A DNA stretch of 64,000 bases from Mahella australiensis 50-1 BON (GCF_000213255.1 NC_015520.1:558001-622000); one strand, 5' to 3'. Numbered from the stretch's first letter, positions 16,867 through 26,224 are shown. Numbers and translations are program-made. Notes: a model not told the origin generated them from the sequence alone.

Positions 16867-17655
16867 TTGCTTATAGATACTCACGCCCATTTAGACGATG
16901 CACGCTTTGACGAGGACAGAGAGCATGTAATACAACAGCTAAGGCAGGACGGCCTAGACTGCGTTATAAATCCCGGAGCCGATATGGTCTCCTCACGCAA
17001 GGCTATAGAATTAGCCCATGCATATGAGTTCATATATGCCGCGGTGGGCGTGCACCCTCAGGACGCTGAACATTTAAACGATACAGATTTGGCCGAATTA
17101 GAGAGATTAGCTGAAGATGATAGGGTAGTGGCTATAGGAGAAATAGGGCTGGATTACCATTATGATGAACCCGGACGTGATATTCAAAAGGCTTGTTTTA
17201 AGAGCCAACTGAAATTGGCCGATAAATTGGGCAAACCGGTTATCATACATGACCGCGATGCCCACGGCGATATGATGAGCATATTGAAGAATCGCGGTAA
17301 AAATCAAAAGGGCGTATTGCATTGTTTTTCCGGAAGCGTGGAGATGGCTGAAGAATGTTTGAAACTGGGATTTTTAATATCGTTTACCGGCAATATAACA
17401 TTTAAAAATGCCCGCCGGCTTATAGATGTGGTCAAAGCGGTTCCCATAGAGCGCATAATGATAGAAACCGACAGCCCTTACTTATCTCCGGAACCGCATA
17501 GAGGGCAAAGGAATTACCCGGGTAATGTGCGTTACGTTGCCCAAAAGATAGCAGAGATAAAGGGGATGCAATACGATGACGTCGTGCGCATAACCGGACA
17601 CAATGCCATAAAGCTGTTCGGCCTGACCGAACTGGGTGCAGAGCGCCATGCCTGA
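16867..17655 (+). CDS. TatD-family metal-dependent hydrolase / DNase
   Basis: This 262-residue TIM-barrel enzyme has metal ligands IDTHAHLDD at the N-terminus, GEIGLDYHYD near 93, IIHDRDAH near 127, LHCFSG near 152 and IETDSPYL near 201. TatD enzymes are 3'-5' exonucleases or D-tyrosyl-related hydrolases. It starts with TTG at 16867, placed a few bases after GGGAGGTAGG. It follows metG by 12 bases and its end overlaps the radical SAM gene. Confidence 0.92.
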   Translation: MLIDTHAHLDDARFDEDREHVIQQLRQDGLDCVINPGADMVSSRKAIELAHAYEFIYAAVGVHPQDAEHLNDTDLAELERLAEDDRVVAIGEIGLDYHYDEPGRDIQKACFKSQLKLADKLGKPVIIHDRDAHGDMMSILKNRGKNQKGVLHCFSGSVEMAEECLKLGFLISFTGNITFKNARRLIDVVKAVPIERIMIETDSPYLSPEPHRGQRNYPGNVRYVAQKIAEIKGMQYDDVVRITGHNAIKLFGLTELGAERHA

Positions 17656-18778
17656 AGATAAAAAATTATTGTTTGAAGGACTCAGCCTGCTTGTAAAGCC
17701 GGCCTCGGCCGATTGCAATCTGGCCTGCCAGTACTGTTTCTATATGCCCAAGCAACAGCTTTACCCCGGTATAACGCGCATGAATGTGGAAATATTGGAA
17801 CGGATGATAGCTCAGTATATGGATGTGGCCGGCCCTGTAGCTACCTTGGCTTGGCAAGGCGGAGAACCCACGCTTATGGGCTTGAATTTTTACAAAACGG
17901 CTGTAACTTTAGAACAGCAGTATAAAAAAGATGGGCAACAGGTTAATAATGCCTTTCAGACCAACGGCATATTGTTGGATGACGATTGGGCTGAATTCTT
18001 TGCCGAAAATAATTTTCTCATAGGCATCAGCATGGATGGTCGGGCCAGGTTTCATGATATTTATAGGAAGGATCGAGGTAGCAAGCCTACCCATGATAGG
18101 GTATTGCGAGCGGTCAAGTTACTTCAGCGGCATGGGGTGGAGTTCAATATATTGACAGTTATAAATGACGTCAACGCCAAGAAACCCGAGGCGCTTTTCA
18201 ATTATTTCTTCGATATGGGTATAAGGTATATGCAGTTCATACCGTGTTTGGAGACGGATGAGCATGGTAATGTAGCGCCATTTTCTGTATCGAAGGATGA
18301 TTATGGTGAATTTCTTTGCCGCATGTTTGATAAGTGGTATAATATGGGGCAACCTGAGTGCTATATACGCGATTTCGACGAGTTGATGATATATTATGTG
18401 ACTGGGCGGCATCCATCATGTACCTGCTCGCCTTTTTGCAATAGTACTGTGGTAGTGGAATATAACGGGGATATTTATCCTTGTGATTTCTTTGTAGAAC
18501 CTCGATGGCATTTGGGCAATATAAGCGATAAGCCTTTGAAAGAGCTCTTGCTGTCGGATAAATACGAAGCGTTTCGTAACGGTAAGCAGCCCATAACGGA
18601 TGAATGTCAAAATTGTGAGTATTTATCCATGTGCTGGGGAGGCTGCCGTAAGTTCTACTGGAGTGAGAGTAGGATAGATCAACATCGCACATATTATTGC
18701 GATGCCTATAAACGGTTTTATAAATACAGCCAAAGCAGATTCGAACGCTTGGCGTCGAGGTGGAAGGAGGCGCGATGA
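17648..18778 (+). CDS. Anaerobic sulfatase-maturase-type radical SAM protein (SPASM)
   Basis: This 376-residue radical SAM enzyme has CNLACQYCFY near residue 22, binding the catalytic 4Fe-4S cluster, GGEPTLM near 73, and a C-terminal SPASM region with CTCSPFC, YPCDFF and CQNCEYLSMCWGGC that binds auxiliary clusters. This is the pattern of anaerobic sulfatase-maturating enzymes, which oxidise a cysteine or serine to formylglycine. No sulfatase gene is nearby, so the substrate may lie elsewhere. The start ATG at 17648 overlaps the end of tatD; GTG at 17636 is an alternative. Confidence 0.88.
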   Translation: MPEDKKLLFEGLSLLVKPASADCNLACQYCFYMPKQQLYPGITRMNVEILERMIAQYMDVAGPVATLAWQGGEPTLMGLNFYKTAVTLEQQYKKDGQQVNNAFQTNGILLDDDWAEFFAENNFLIGISMDGRARFHDIYRKDRGSKPTHDRVLRAVKLLQRHGVEFNILTVINDVNAKKPEALFNYFFDMGIRYMQFIPCLETDEHGNVAPFSVSKDDYGEFLCRMFDKWYNMGQPECYIRDFDELMIYYVTGRHPSCTCSPFCNSTVVVEYNGDIYPCDFFVEPRWHLGNISDKPLKELLLSDKYEAFRNGKQPITDECQNCEYLSMCWGGCRKFYWSESRIDQHRTYYCDAYKRFYKYSQSRFERLASRWKEAR

Positions 18779-19063
18779 TTGCCTGTGGCCGTAGCTATGG
18801 TTGAGATAGCCATACCTTTTGCTCATTCGCTCAAGGATAAGAGACACGTGGTCAAGGGTATAATCGCTCGCCTGCGCAATCGCTTCAACGTTTCTGTTGC
18901 CGAAATGGAATATATGGATATTTGGCAGCGCGCGGTCTTGGGCATAGCGTGTATATCCAATGATGGAAAGTTTGCCAACGGCGAGATAGATAAGGCCATA
19001 GATTATATTGAAAGCGGCGAAGGCGAATATCAGGTGATAAATATAGATGTTCAGATACTGTGA
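18779..19063 (+). CDS. DUF503 family protein (YlxP-like)
   Basis: This 94-residue protein starts with TTG immediately after the stop of the radical SAM gene, with GGAAGGAGG upstream. It matches DUF503 along its whole length: a hydrophobic beta strand, HSLKDKRHVVKGIIARLRNRF, and a ferredoxin-like remainder ending in a strand. The family (YlxP in Bacillus) is linked to ribosome or translation genes but has no firm function. Confidence 0.88.
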   Translation: MPVAVAMVEIAIPFAHSLKDKRHVVKGIIARLRNRFNVSVAEMEYMDIWQRAVLGIACISNDGKFANGEIDKAIDYIESGEGEYQVINIDVQIL

Positions 19064-19558
19064 TTATTCTCCCGAACGACGCTTTAGGCGCTGCTCTCGC
19101 CTTATTATCGCATCTTGAAACGCTTTATGCTCATCCGGAGTTTCTGGCGATACGCAGGGCACGGGTGTAGGATGCCCGTCGTCATCTAACGCCACGAAAG
19201 TCAGATAAGCCTCATTAGTCAGGCGGCGCTGGCCGGTGGTCAGATTCTCGCCGTAAACGTCTACCGCTACTTCCATGGAAGTACGGCCGGACCATGTTAT
19301 TTTGCCTCTTAATATGACTAATTCACCCACTTTTATGGGTTCTTTAAAGTCTAAACTGTCGACTGCTACCGTTACCACTGTATGGCCGGAATGTCGTGAA
19401 GCCACTATGGCACCGGCTATATCTATCCAGTGCATAAGCCTGCCGCCTAAAAGGTTGCCAAGCCCGTTGGCATCATTGGGTAATACCATCTCTGTCATTT
19501 CCACTTTCGATGCCGATGGCGGCTTAAATCCCATATTCGGATCACATGCGTTTATCAT
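19064..19558 (-). CDS. Acyl-CoA thioesterase (hotdog fold)
   Basis: This 164-residue protein on the minus strand has the BACH/YkhA-type hotdog pattern: VLPNDANGLGNLLGGRLMHW, then ASRHSGHTVVTVAVDSLDF and GRTSMEVAVDV. The Asn/Asp and Gly-rich helix is the catalytic region that hydrolyses acyl-CoA. The start is the ATG at 19558 because AGGAGG lies eight bases upstream; a longer frame lacks a site. It converges with the DUF503 gene, with no space for a terminator between them. Confidence 0.9.
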   Translation of the reverse strand: MINACDPNMGFKPPSASKVEMTEMVLPNDANGLGNLLGGRLMHWIDIAGAIVASRHSGHTVVTVAVDSLDFKEPIKVGELVILRGKITWSGRTSMEVAVDVYGENLTTGQRRLTNEAYLTFVALDDDGHPTPVPCVSPETPDEHKAFQDAIIRREQRLKRRSGE

Positions 19559-19673
19559 TGCATTTCCTCCTGCTATTATGTACGATGTCTGCTGTTGCTT
19601 ATAATTTAACATATTTGTATATGATGTTCAAGCATAGAGAAATTATCAAGATAAATACTCCCTGCAAAAAAAT

Positions 19674-19706
19674 TTGACACACTCTTGTCCAATAGTGTAT
19701 TATAAT
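19674..19706 (+). promoter_or_regulatory. Probable sigma-A promoter of the trp operon
   Basis: TTGACA at 19674-19679 is followed after 18 bases by TATTAT at 19698; an overlapping TATAAT lies at 19701-19706 (spacing 21). Transcription would begin near 19710-19715, just before the run of (G/T)AG triplets. Confidence 0.65.
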
Positions 19707-19719
19707 AACAAGATTGAAT

Positions 19720-19762
19720 TAGACGAGACGAGTTTAGATGAGATGAGCCGAGAAGAGCATAG
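19720..19762 (+). promoter_or_regulatory. TRAP-binding site in the trp leader (nine (G/U)AG triplets)
   Basis: Nine triplets occur in perfect register with two-base spacers: TAG 19720, GAG 19725, GAG 19730, TAG 19735, GAG 19740, GAG 19745, GAG 19750, GAG 19755 and TAG 19760. This is the hallmark of RNA bound by the ring-shaped trp RNA-binding attenuation protein (MtrB) when tryptophan is abundant. Binding would sequester the strand needed for the antiterminator that follows. The spacing is observed; the protein partner is inferred from Bacillus trp and is not in the window. Confidence 0.88.
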
Positions 19763-19808
19763 GAAATGAATTTATGACTTTTCGGCCGGAATGATATTCC
19801 GGCCTTTT
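19747..19808 (+). terminator. trp attenuator: overlapping antiterminator and intrinsic terminator
   Basis: The terminator is GGCCGGAAT (19784-19792) paired with ATTCCGGCC (19796-19804) and followed by TTTT. An alternative helix pairs GCCGAGAAG (19747-19755, within the TRAP triplets) with CTTTTCGGC (19778-19786), nine pairs with one G-U. The two helices share 19784-19786, so they exclude each other. With tryptophan-loaded TRAP bound the antiterminator cannot form and transcription ends before trpE. Confidence 0.85.
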
Positions 19809-19847
19809 GCATATCTTTTCGGCCTCTCTGGAAAGGAGAGAGCGTAT

Positions 19848-21320
19848 TTGTACTATCCAGACAGACGAGATTTTTGCGAAATGGCGGCTCAATACGATGT
19901 GGTGCCGATATGGGCCGAATTCATGGCTGATACCATAACACCCATATCCATATTCTCACGCTTTGCTGACAGGCGTGGCAGCTTTCTGCTCGAAAGCGTT
20001 GAAAGTGGGACGAAATGGGGACGCTATTCCTTTATAGGTATCAATCCATCGGCATCATTCGAATTCAAAAATGGTTTGCTTAAAACTGATGCTGGTCAAG
20101 TGTCGTGCTCCGACCCCATAGCCTATATGAAGGATTGGATGCACCGGCGCCGCTGTCCGCAGATAAAAGATTTACCGCGTTTTTCGGGTGGATGCGCTGG
20201 TTATTTTGCCTATGATATCGTAAGGGTGCTCGAACCATTGCCCGATGTGCCTGAAGATGACCTTGAATTGCCCGATGCGCACTTCGTGTTGTGCGATGAC
20301 CTCATAGTATATGACCATTTAAGGCAAAGGGTTATTATAATAGTTAATGTTAATGTTGAACATGAAAGTGATGCCGCTTATGAGCGAGCCATAGGCAAAA
20401 TAAAGTTAATGTACGACGAGATAATGTTGCAGCAAGCATCAGCGTCTGTCGAACTGCATAAAAACACAGAGAACATATCGCCTGTAAGCAATGTATCCCG
20501 GCAGGAATATGTAGAATGGGTTGAAAGGGCCAAGCAATATATACTCGACGGTGATATATTTCAGGTGGTGCTGTCACAGCGATACGAAACGGTGACTAGT
20601 GCTCATCCATTCGACGTATACAGGGCGCTGAGGACGCTGAATCCATCACCATATATGTATTACTTTAATTTCGGGTATTACCGGATAGCTGGTTCATCGC
20701 CGGAGTCGTTAGTCAGGGTGGAGGACGGTGTTGTGGAGACCTGTCCCATAGCAGGAACCCGCCCACGCGGCGATACGCCTGAACAGGATGCTGAACTGGA
20801 AAACGAGCTGCTCAATGACGAGAAGGAGAGAGCCGAACATATCATGCTTGTGGATCTTGGCCGCAACGATATAGGCAAGGTGGCTGAATACGGCAGTGTG
20901 AGGGTTGAAAACATCATGCATATAGAAAAATATTCCCACGTTATGCATCTGGTAACCAATGTTAAAGGTAGGCTCAAGGGTGATAATGACGCCTTCGATG
21001 CGCTGGCTGCATGTTTGCCGGCGGGCACGGTCAGCGGTGCTCCGAAAGTTAGAGCCATGCAGATAATAGACGAAATGGAGCAGGTGCGCCGCGGGCCATA
21101 TGCAGGGGCCATAGGGTATATAGGTTATAATGGCAATATGGATGTGTGTATAACCATAAGGACGGCTATATTCGTGGGCGAGAAGGTATATGTTCAGGCA
21201 GGGGCAGGCATAGTGGCCGATTCGGTGCCTGAGCGCGAATATGTGGAAACAGGTAATAAGGCCAAAGCCTTGCTACAGGCTATAGCATCAGTCGAGAAGA
21301 GAGGAGTTTTGATGAGATGA
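19848..21320 (+). CDS. trpE: Anthranilate synthase component I
   Basis: This 490-residue protein catalyses chorismate plus ammonia to anthranilate. It shows the chorismate-binding pattern GDIFQVVLSQR, SPSPYMYY-like NPSPYMYYFN, GSSPESLVR, CPIAGTRPRG, LVDLGRNDIGKV and GTVSGAPKVRAMQIIDEME. LLESVESG near the N-terminus is the usual tryptophan feedback site. The start is the TTG at 19848, seven bases after AAAGGAGAG. That ribosome binding site lies in the loop and 3' arm of a small hairpin (CTCTCT 19824-19829 with AGAGAG 19837-19842). It is first in the trp operon, and a TRAP-type leader precedes it. The glutamine amidotransferase partner (trpG) is absent from the operon. Confidence 0.96.
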   Translation: MYYPDRRDFCEMAAQYDVVPIWAEFMADTITPISIFSRFADRRGSFLLESVESGTKWGRYSFIGINPSASFEFKNGLLKTDAGQVSCSDPIAYMKDWMHRRRCPQIKDLPRFSGGCAGYFAYDIVRVLEPLPDVPEDDLELPDAHFVLCDDLIVYDHLRQRVIIIVNVNVEHESDAAYERAIGKIKLMYDEIMLQQASASVELHKNTENISPVSNVSRQEYVEWVERAKQYILDGDIFQVVLSQRYETVTSAHPFDVYRALRTLNPSPYMYYFNFGYYRIAGSSPESLVRVEDGVVETCPIAGTRPRGDTPEQDAELENELLNDEKERAEHIMLVDLGRNDIGKVAEYGSVRVENIMHIEKYSHVMHLVTNVKGRLKGDNDAFDALAACLPAGTVSGAPKVRAMQIIDEMEQVRRGPYAGAIGYIGYNGNMDVCITIRTAIFVGEKVYVQAGAGIVADSVPEREYVETGNKAKALLQAIASVEKRGVLMR

Positions 21321-22354
21321 TAAGGGAAGCTATCGATATGTTGGTGAAGGGACAGGACTTGTCGCTGGAACAAGCCATGCAATGCGTTGATATGATAATG
21401 AGTGGTCAAGCGACGCAGGCTCAGATAGGCGCGTTTTTGGCAGCTATGAGCCTCAAAGGCGAAACGGTGGATGAGATAACGGGTGCGGCGTTGGCCATGC
21501 GCAGCAAAGCCCAAAGGTTGGAACTTGACATGTATTGCGTGGATACATGCGGTACAGGCGGAGATAAGGCCGAGACGTTCAATATATCGACGGCGGCGGC
21601 TTTTGTTGCTGCGGCAGCCGGCGTGCCGGTGGCTAAACACGGTAACCGTTCGGTATCCAGCCGCTGCGGCAGCGCCGATGTGCTCGAAGCATTGGGTATA
21701 ATAACCGATATGCCGCCGTCTTACACAGCCCAATGCATAAAAGAGGTGGGTATAGGTTTTATGTTCGCGCCGGTATATCATACAGCTATGAAGCATGCTG
21801 CTGGCCCAAGAAAGGAACTCGGCATTAGAACCATATTCAATATTTTAGGTCCTCTGACCAATCCGGCGGGTACCAAAGGGCAGGTGTTGGGGGTTTACGA
21901 TGCTGTAATGGTGCGGCCGATAGCACAAGTGTTGGCTAAACTCGGTACCGACAGGGCCATGGTGGTTCATGGTACAGACGGGTTGGATGAGATAACGGTA
22001 GCAGGAGAAACCATGGTTGCTGAAATAAATGGCGACAGTATCGCTGAATATACCATAGCACCCGAGCACTTTGGGCTGGAAAGGGCAACAAGGGAGGCAT
22101 TAAAAGGCGGAGATCCACAGCACAATGCTGCTATAATAAGGTCGGTATTCAATGGGCAAAAAGGCGCTTACCGCGATGCTGTCATTTTAAATGGCGCCGC
22201 TGCGATATATGTTGGCAAAAAAACGGAGACATTGGAAGAGGCCGTGGATTTGGCGCAAAAGCTCATCGATGACGGCAGTGCCGGTGCAAAGTTGAATCAA
22301 CTTATTGAATTTTGTAACCGCTACGATAAACAGCGGCGACAAGCAATGGTATGA
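21317..22354 (+). CDS. trpD: Anthranilate phosphoribosyltransferase
   Basis: This 345-residue enzyme transfers phosphoribose from PRPP to anthranilate. It has CGTGGDKAETFNIST near residue 74 (PRPP binding), KHGNRSVSSRCGSADVLEALG near 107 and GPLTNPA near 180. It overlaps trpE by an ATGA junction, indicating translational coupling. It is a single-domain protein, not fused to trpG. Confidence 0.96.
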   Translation: MIREAIDMLVKGQDLSLEQAMQCVDMIMSGQATQAQIGAFLAAMSLKGETVDEITGAALAMRSKAQRLELDMYCVDTCGTGGDKAETFNISTAAAFVAAAAGVPVAKHGNRSVSSRCGSADVLEALGIITDMPPSYTAQCIKEVGIGFMFAPVYHTAMKHAAGPRKELGIRTIFNILGPLTNPAGTKGQVLGVYDAVMVRPIAQVLAKLGTDRAMVVHGTDGLDEITVAGETMVAEINGDSIAEYTIAPEHFGLERATREALKGGDPQHNAAIIRSVFNGQKGAYRDAVILNGAAAIYVGKKTETLEEAVDLAQKLIDDGSAGAKLNQLIEFCNRYDKQRRQAMV

Positions 22355-22362
22355 GGTGCATT

Positions 22363-23172
22363 ATGATATTAGGAGACATTGTGGCGGCCAAGGTTATACA
22401 ATTGCAAATGGAAAAACAACATATATCGCTAGATGGCATGAAATATATGCTCAAAAATATGCCTTCGTATAGGAGGTACAGCTTCAAAGAAGCTTTAAAA
22501 AGGAAGGGCGGTCTCTCCATAATAGCTGAGGTAAAAAAAGCCTCACCATCCAAGGGCGTTATAGCCGCTGAATTCAATGCGCTGGAAACAGCAAAGGCGT
22601 ACCAAGCAGGGGGTGCTGATGCCATATCGGTTTTGACCGAAAGGCGTTTTTTTGAAGGCAGCGATCAATATCTGAGCATGATAAAAAGCCAGGTTGCCGT
22701 ACCTGTACTGCGCAAGGATTTCATAATAGATGTATGGCAAATATATCAGTCGCGTCTTCTGGGGGCCGATGCCATATTGCTTATTTCAGCTATACTTGAT
22801 AAAACGTTGCTCAAAAAGTTCTGCATTATAGCCGATATGCTGGGCATGGATTGCCTTGTTGAGGTCCATAATGAAATGGAGCTTGATGCAGCGTTGGAGG
22901 CCGGGGCTTCTATAATAGGCATAAACAATCGTAACCTCAATGATTTCAGCGTAGACCTATCCACTACTCAAAGGCTTATGAAAGGTATACCGTCAGATAA
23001 GATAGTGGTAGCCGAAAGTGGCATACGAGATGCGGATGATGTCCGTTATATGGCATCCTTAGGCGTTGATGCGTTGCTGATAGGGGAAACACTTATGCGC
23101 TCCGATTGCCCGGGAAATACCATAAAGCAGTTCAAAAAGGCCGCTGGAGGTCTGATGGAAAAATTTGGTTAA
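22363..23172 (+). CDS. trpC: Indole-3-glycerol phosphate synthase
   Basis: This 269-residue TIM-barrel enzyme closes the indole ring. Signatures are IIAEVKKASPSKGVI, ISVLTERRFFEGS, VLRKDFIID, LVEVHNEMEL, GINNRNL and VAESGI. The ATG at 22363 gives the usual start MILGDIVAAK and has GAGGTG upstream; an ATG at 22351 overlapping the trpD stop is an alternative. Confidence 0.96.
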   Translation: MILGDIVAAKVIQLQMEKQHISLDGMKYMLKNMPSYRRYSFKEALKRKGGLSIIAEVKKASPSKGVIAAEFNALETAKAYQAGGADAISVLTERRFFEGSDQYLSMIKSQVAVPVLRKDFIIDVWQIYQSRLLGADAILLISAILDKTLLKKFCIIADMLGMDCLVEVHNEMELDAALEAGASIIGINNRNLNDFSVDLSTTQRLMKGIPSDKIVVAESGIRDADDVRYMASLGVDALLIGETLMRSDCPGNTIKQFKKAAGGLMEKFG

Positions 23173-23776
23173 AATAAAGATATGCGGCTTGACTGGCGAA
23201 CGGGATACAGCGGCGGTGAACTTATATAAGCCGGATTATGTGGGCTTGGTATTTGCTCCAAATAGCCGGAGACGCCTTACAATAAAGCGTGCGGCTGAGA
23301 TTTGTGATATGCTGGATGGTGGTATAAAGCGCGTCGGCGTATTTGCCGATCAGAGCATGGGCTTTATAAATGAAGCCATACAAAGTTGCAAGCTCGACGT
23401 TGTGCAGCTTCACGGCAGCGAGGCATCGAATTTCTGCAGCAAATTTAAAGGCGTAGAGGTATGGAAAGCGATAAGAATTAAGGGCTGCGATGACCTTAAA
23501 GGATTGGATGCATGGCCTGTGGATGCTCTATTGCTGGATGGGTCGATGCCAGGCAGCGGCCATGCCTTGGATTGGAATTTATTGCACGATATAAGGGTCA
23601 AGAATCATATAATACTGGCAGGCGGGCTAAATCCATATAATGTAAAAACAGCTATAGCTGTGGTTCAGCCTTATGCTGTAGACGTCAGCAGTGGCGTAGA
23701 GACCGACGGCTACAAAGATGCGGATAAAATACGGGAATTTATAGAAGCAGTAAGGGGGATGGAGGATAATGAATAA
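23165..23776 (+). CDS. trpF: Phosphoribosylanthranilate isomerase
   Basis: This 203-residue isomerase carries KICGLT at the N-terminus with the catalytic cysteine, [25 protein letters not shown] (catalytic aspartate), [10 protein letters not shown] and [14 protein letters not shown]. It starts with TTG inside the last codons of trpC, so translation is coupled. Confidence 0.95.
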   Translation: MVKIKICGLTGERDTAAVNLYKPDYVGLVFAPNSRRRLTIKRAAEICDMLDGGIKRVGVFADQSMGFINEAIQSCKLDVVQLHGSEASNFCSKFKGVEVWKAIRIKGCDDLKGLDAWPVDALLLDGSMPGSGHALDWNLLHDIRVKNHIILAGGLNPYNVKTAIAVVQPYAVDVSSGVETDGYKDADKIREFIEAVRGMEDNE

Positions 23777-24953
23777 AGGACGTTTTGGGCGTTTTGGCGG
23801 GCAATATGTGCCCGAGACGCTTATGAATGCGCTGGACGAACTGGAGAGGGCATATAACGAAGCCATGGCCGACAATTCATTCATGGAAGAATTAGGTTAT
23901 TATTTGGATAAATATGTAGGCAGGCCGACGCCGTTGTATTTCGCTGAGCGGCTTACAGAATACCTGGGTGGTGGCAAGGTATATCTTAAACGCGAAGACT
24001 TGAACCATACAGGCGCACACAAGATAAACAATGCATTGGGTCAGGGGCTATTGGCCAAGCGCATGGGGAAAAAGAGACTGACGGCTGAAACAGGCGCCGG
24101 ACAGCATGGCGTGGCTGCAGCTACGGCGGCAGCGCTTTTGGGCATGGAGTGCGATGTGTTTATGGGGCGCGAGGATATGGAGCGACAGGCCCTGAACGTA
24201 TTTCGCATGGAATTGCTGGGGGCCAGGGTGGTACCTGTAACCTCCGGTACGGCTACATTAAAGGATGCTACCAATGAAGCCATACGCGATTGGGTATCAA
24301 ATGTGGAGCATACGCATTATATTATAGGCTCTGTGGTAGGACCACATCCATATCCGACCATGGTACGCGATTTTCAGCGTATTATAGGCGATGAAACCAG
24401 GCAGCAGATAATACAAGCCGAAGGGTGCCTGCCCGACCATATTATAGCCTGTGTAGGCGGCGGCAGTAATTCCATGGGTATATTTTATCCGTTTGTAAGC
24501 GATGATGTAGTCAAGTTATATGGTGTGGAAGCAGCCGGTCTGGGCCTCGATACCGATAAACATGCGGCTACTATAAGCAAGGGCAACGTGGGAGTGTTGC
24601 ATGGCATGATGACGTACTTATTACAGGATAAATACGGCCAGATACAGCCCGTTTATTCCATATCCGCCGGTTTGGATTATCCTGGAGTGGGTCCGGAACA
24701 TGCATACCTGTATGATATCGGACGTGTGCATTATACTTCCGTCACCGATAATGAAGCGGTCGAGGCTTTCGAGATGTTGTCTCGCCTGGAGGGGATAATA
24801 CCTGCTCTGGAGAGCGCTCATGCGGTGGCGTATGCCGCGAAGCTGGTGCCCCAGCTATCCAAAGACGATATCATAGTGATAAATATATCGGGCAGAGGGG
24901 ATAAAGACGTACAATCCATTGCCAAATTAAAGGGGGTAAACATCGATGAATAG
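23769..24953 (+). CDS. trpB: Tryptophan synthase beta chain
   Basis: This 394-residue PLP enzyme joins indole and serine. It has [13 protein letters not shown] at the start, [19 protein letters not shown] with the PLP lysine near residue 87, [20 protein letters not shown] and HAVAYA. The motif set marks it as TrpB1, the type that partners TrpA. It overlaps trpF by eight bases. Confidence 0.97.
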   Translation: MNKGRFGRFGGQYVPETLMNALDELERAYNEAMADNSFMEELGYYLDKYVGRPTPLYFAERLTEYLGGGKVYLKREDLNHTGAHKINNALGQGLLAKRMGKKRLTAETGAGQHGVAAATAAALLGMECDVFMGREDMERQALNVFRMELLGARVVPVTSGTATLKDATNEAIRDWVSNVEHTHYIIGSVVGPHPYPTMVRDFQRIIGDETRQQIIQAEGCLPDHIIACVGGGSNSMGIFYPFVSDDVVKLYGVEAAGLGLDTDKHAATISKGNVGVLHGMMTYLLQDKYGQIQPVYSISAGLDYPGVGPEHAYLYDIGRVHYTSVTDNEAVEAFEMLSRLEGIIPALESAHAVAYAAKLVPQLSKDDIIVINISGRGDKDVQSIAKLKGVNIDE

Positions 24954-25758
24954 GATAGATGAGCGGTTTGACGAGCTAAGACGGCATGGGAAGAAGGCGC
25001 TGATACCGTTTATCACAGCCGGGGATCCAGATGTGAAATATACGATGGATGCCGTCAGGGCCTTAGAATCGGCTGGCGCCGATATAATAGAGCTTGGCAT
25101 ACCGTATTCCGACCCATTGGCCGATGGACCGGTGATCCAGGCATCATCGCAGCGCTCCTTAAAAGGTGGGATGAACCTGGACATAGCCTTCGATATGGTG
25201 CAAAACCTTCGTGTAAATACTTCCATTCCTTTAGTGTTTTTGATATACTATAACTGTATATATCAATATGGGTTGGAGAAATTCATTGAACAATGCGGTA
25301 AGACAGGCGTGGATGGTGCGATAGTACCCGATCTGCCTTATGAAGAACGCCAGGCGTTAAAGCCACTTTTGGATGATGCGCCGGTATACTTTATATCCAT
25401 GGTGGCGCCGACGTCAGCGCAGCGTATAAAGGAAATAGCCTCGAGTGCCAAGGGCTTTTTGTACTGTGTATCATCGCTGGGGGTGACGGGCGAGAGACAG
25501 GCTTTCGACAGCAATATAGACGCCTTTATGGAAAAGGTAAATCTATACAGCGTGGTGCCCACAGCCCTAGGCTTTGGCATATCCGAGCCGCAACATATGC
25601 GCCGCTTGGGGTATTTGGCCGACGGCCTCATAGTGGGCAGCGCATTGGTACGGCGGATAGAACAAAAAGCCTCCGATCGAGATATATATGAATTTATGAG
25701 GGGATTGAGGATGGCTCTCGATGAATGTATGGAACAGACTATGGAGAATAATAGTTGA
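24946..25758 (+). CDS. trpA: Tryptophan synthase alpha chain
   Basis: This 270-residue TIM-barrel protein cleaves indole-3-glycerol phosphate and passes indole to TrpB. FITAGDPD near residue 24, [17 protein letters not shown] with a catalytic Glu and Asp around 49-60, [25 protein letters not shown] and GFGISEPQ are present. It overlaps trpB by eight bases and ends the canonical operon. Confidence 0.96.
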   Translation: MNRIDERFDELRRHGKKALIPFITAGDPDVKYTMDAVRALESAGADIIELGIPYSDPLADGPVIQASSQRSLKGGMNLDIAFDMVQNLRVNTSIPLVFLIYYNCIYQYGLEKFIEQCGKTGVDGAIVPDLPYEERQALKPLLDDAPVYFISMVAPTSAQRIKEIASSAKGFLYCVSSLGVTGERQAFDSNIDAFMEKVNLYSVVPTALGFGISEPQHMRRLGYLADGLIVGSALVRRIEQKASDRDIYEFMRGLRMALDECMEQTMENNS

Positions 25759-26224
25759 GATATTTATGCCGGTCAGCGGCCATTGGCTGCGCGAGGGATT
25801 GCGCTTGATGGCCGCTAGCTGCGCTTATTTGCTTGCGGCCGCTGTTATATGGGCGGCCGTATATAGATTGGTGGCAGCCCTCCAGGCATTATACATACCT
25901 ATACCGCAGCCGGTAGGATTATTAATGCTGCTGCTTGGCATACCTTATTTTGTAATATGGTTTATCTTTGGCAAAAAATTCGGTTCTCATCTAGATGCCA
26001 AACCAGCCCTGTATGGTTTATTTATAGGCATTATAGGTATTATACCTGATACTGCCTATGTTATATATGTATATATGCAGTTGGTGAAATACAGCTATGC
26101 GACCGAACTTGAACGCATATCGATTATTATCTTAAGTGTATTTTGTATAGTTCTCCCTATTATGTCCATGTTGGGTACAGTAGATGGATTTAACGATGCT
26201 AAAAAAACATCCCACCATATTTGA
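25721..26224 (+). CDS. Membrane protein of unknown function, coupled to trpA
   Basis: This 167-residue protein has four probable membrane helices (about residues 28-50, 60-82, 95-118 and 132-152). Its ATG at 25721 lies 38 bases inside the end of trpA in another frame, so it is probably co-translated with the trp operon. No family is recognised. A tryptophan or aromatic transport role is tempting from position alone but has no sequence support. Confidence 0.65.
   Translation: MNVWNRLWRIIVEIFMPVSGHWLREGLRLMAASCAYLLAAAVIWAAVYRLVAALQALYIPIPQPVGLLMLLLGIPYFVIWFIFGKKFGSHLDAKPALYGLFIGIIGIIPDTAYVIYVYMQLVKYSYATELERISIIILSVFCIVLPIMSMLGTVDGFNDAKKTSHHI

Noticed and set aside
19720..19762. Leader peptide with tandem Trp codons controlling trp
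   Set aside because: No short open frame with TGG codons is found in the leader; the triplet array explains control.
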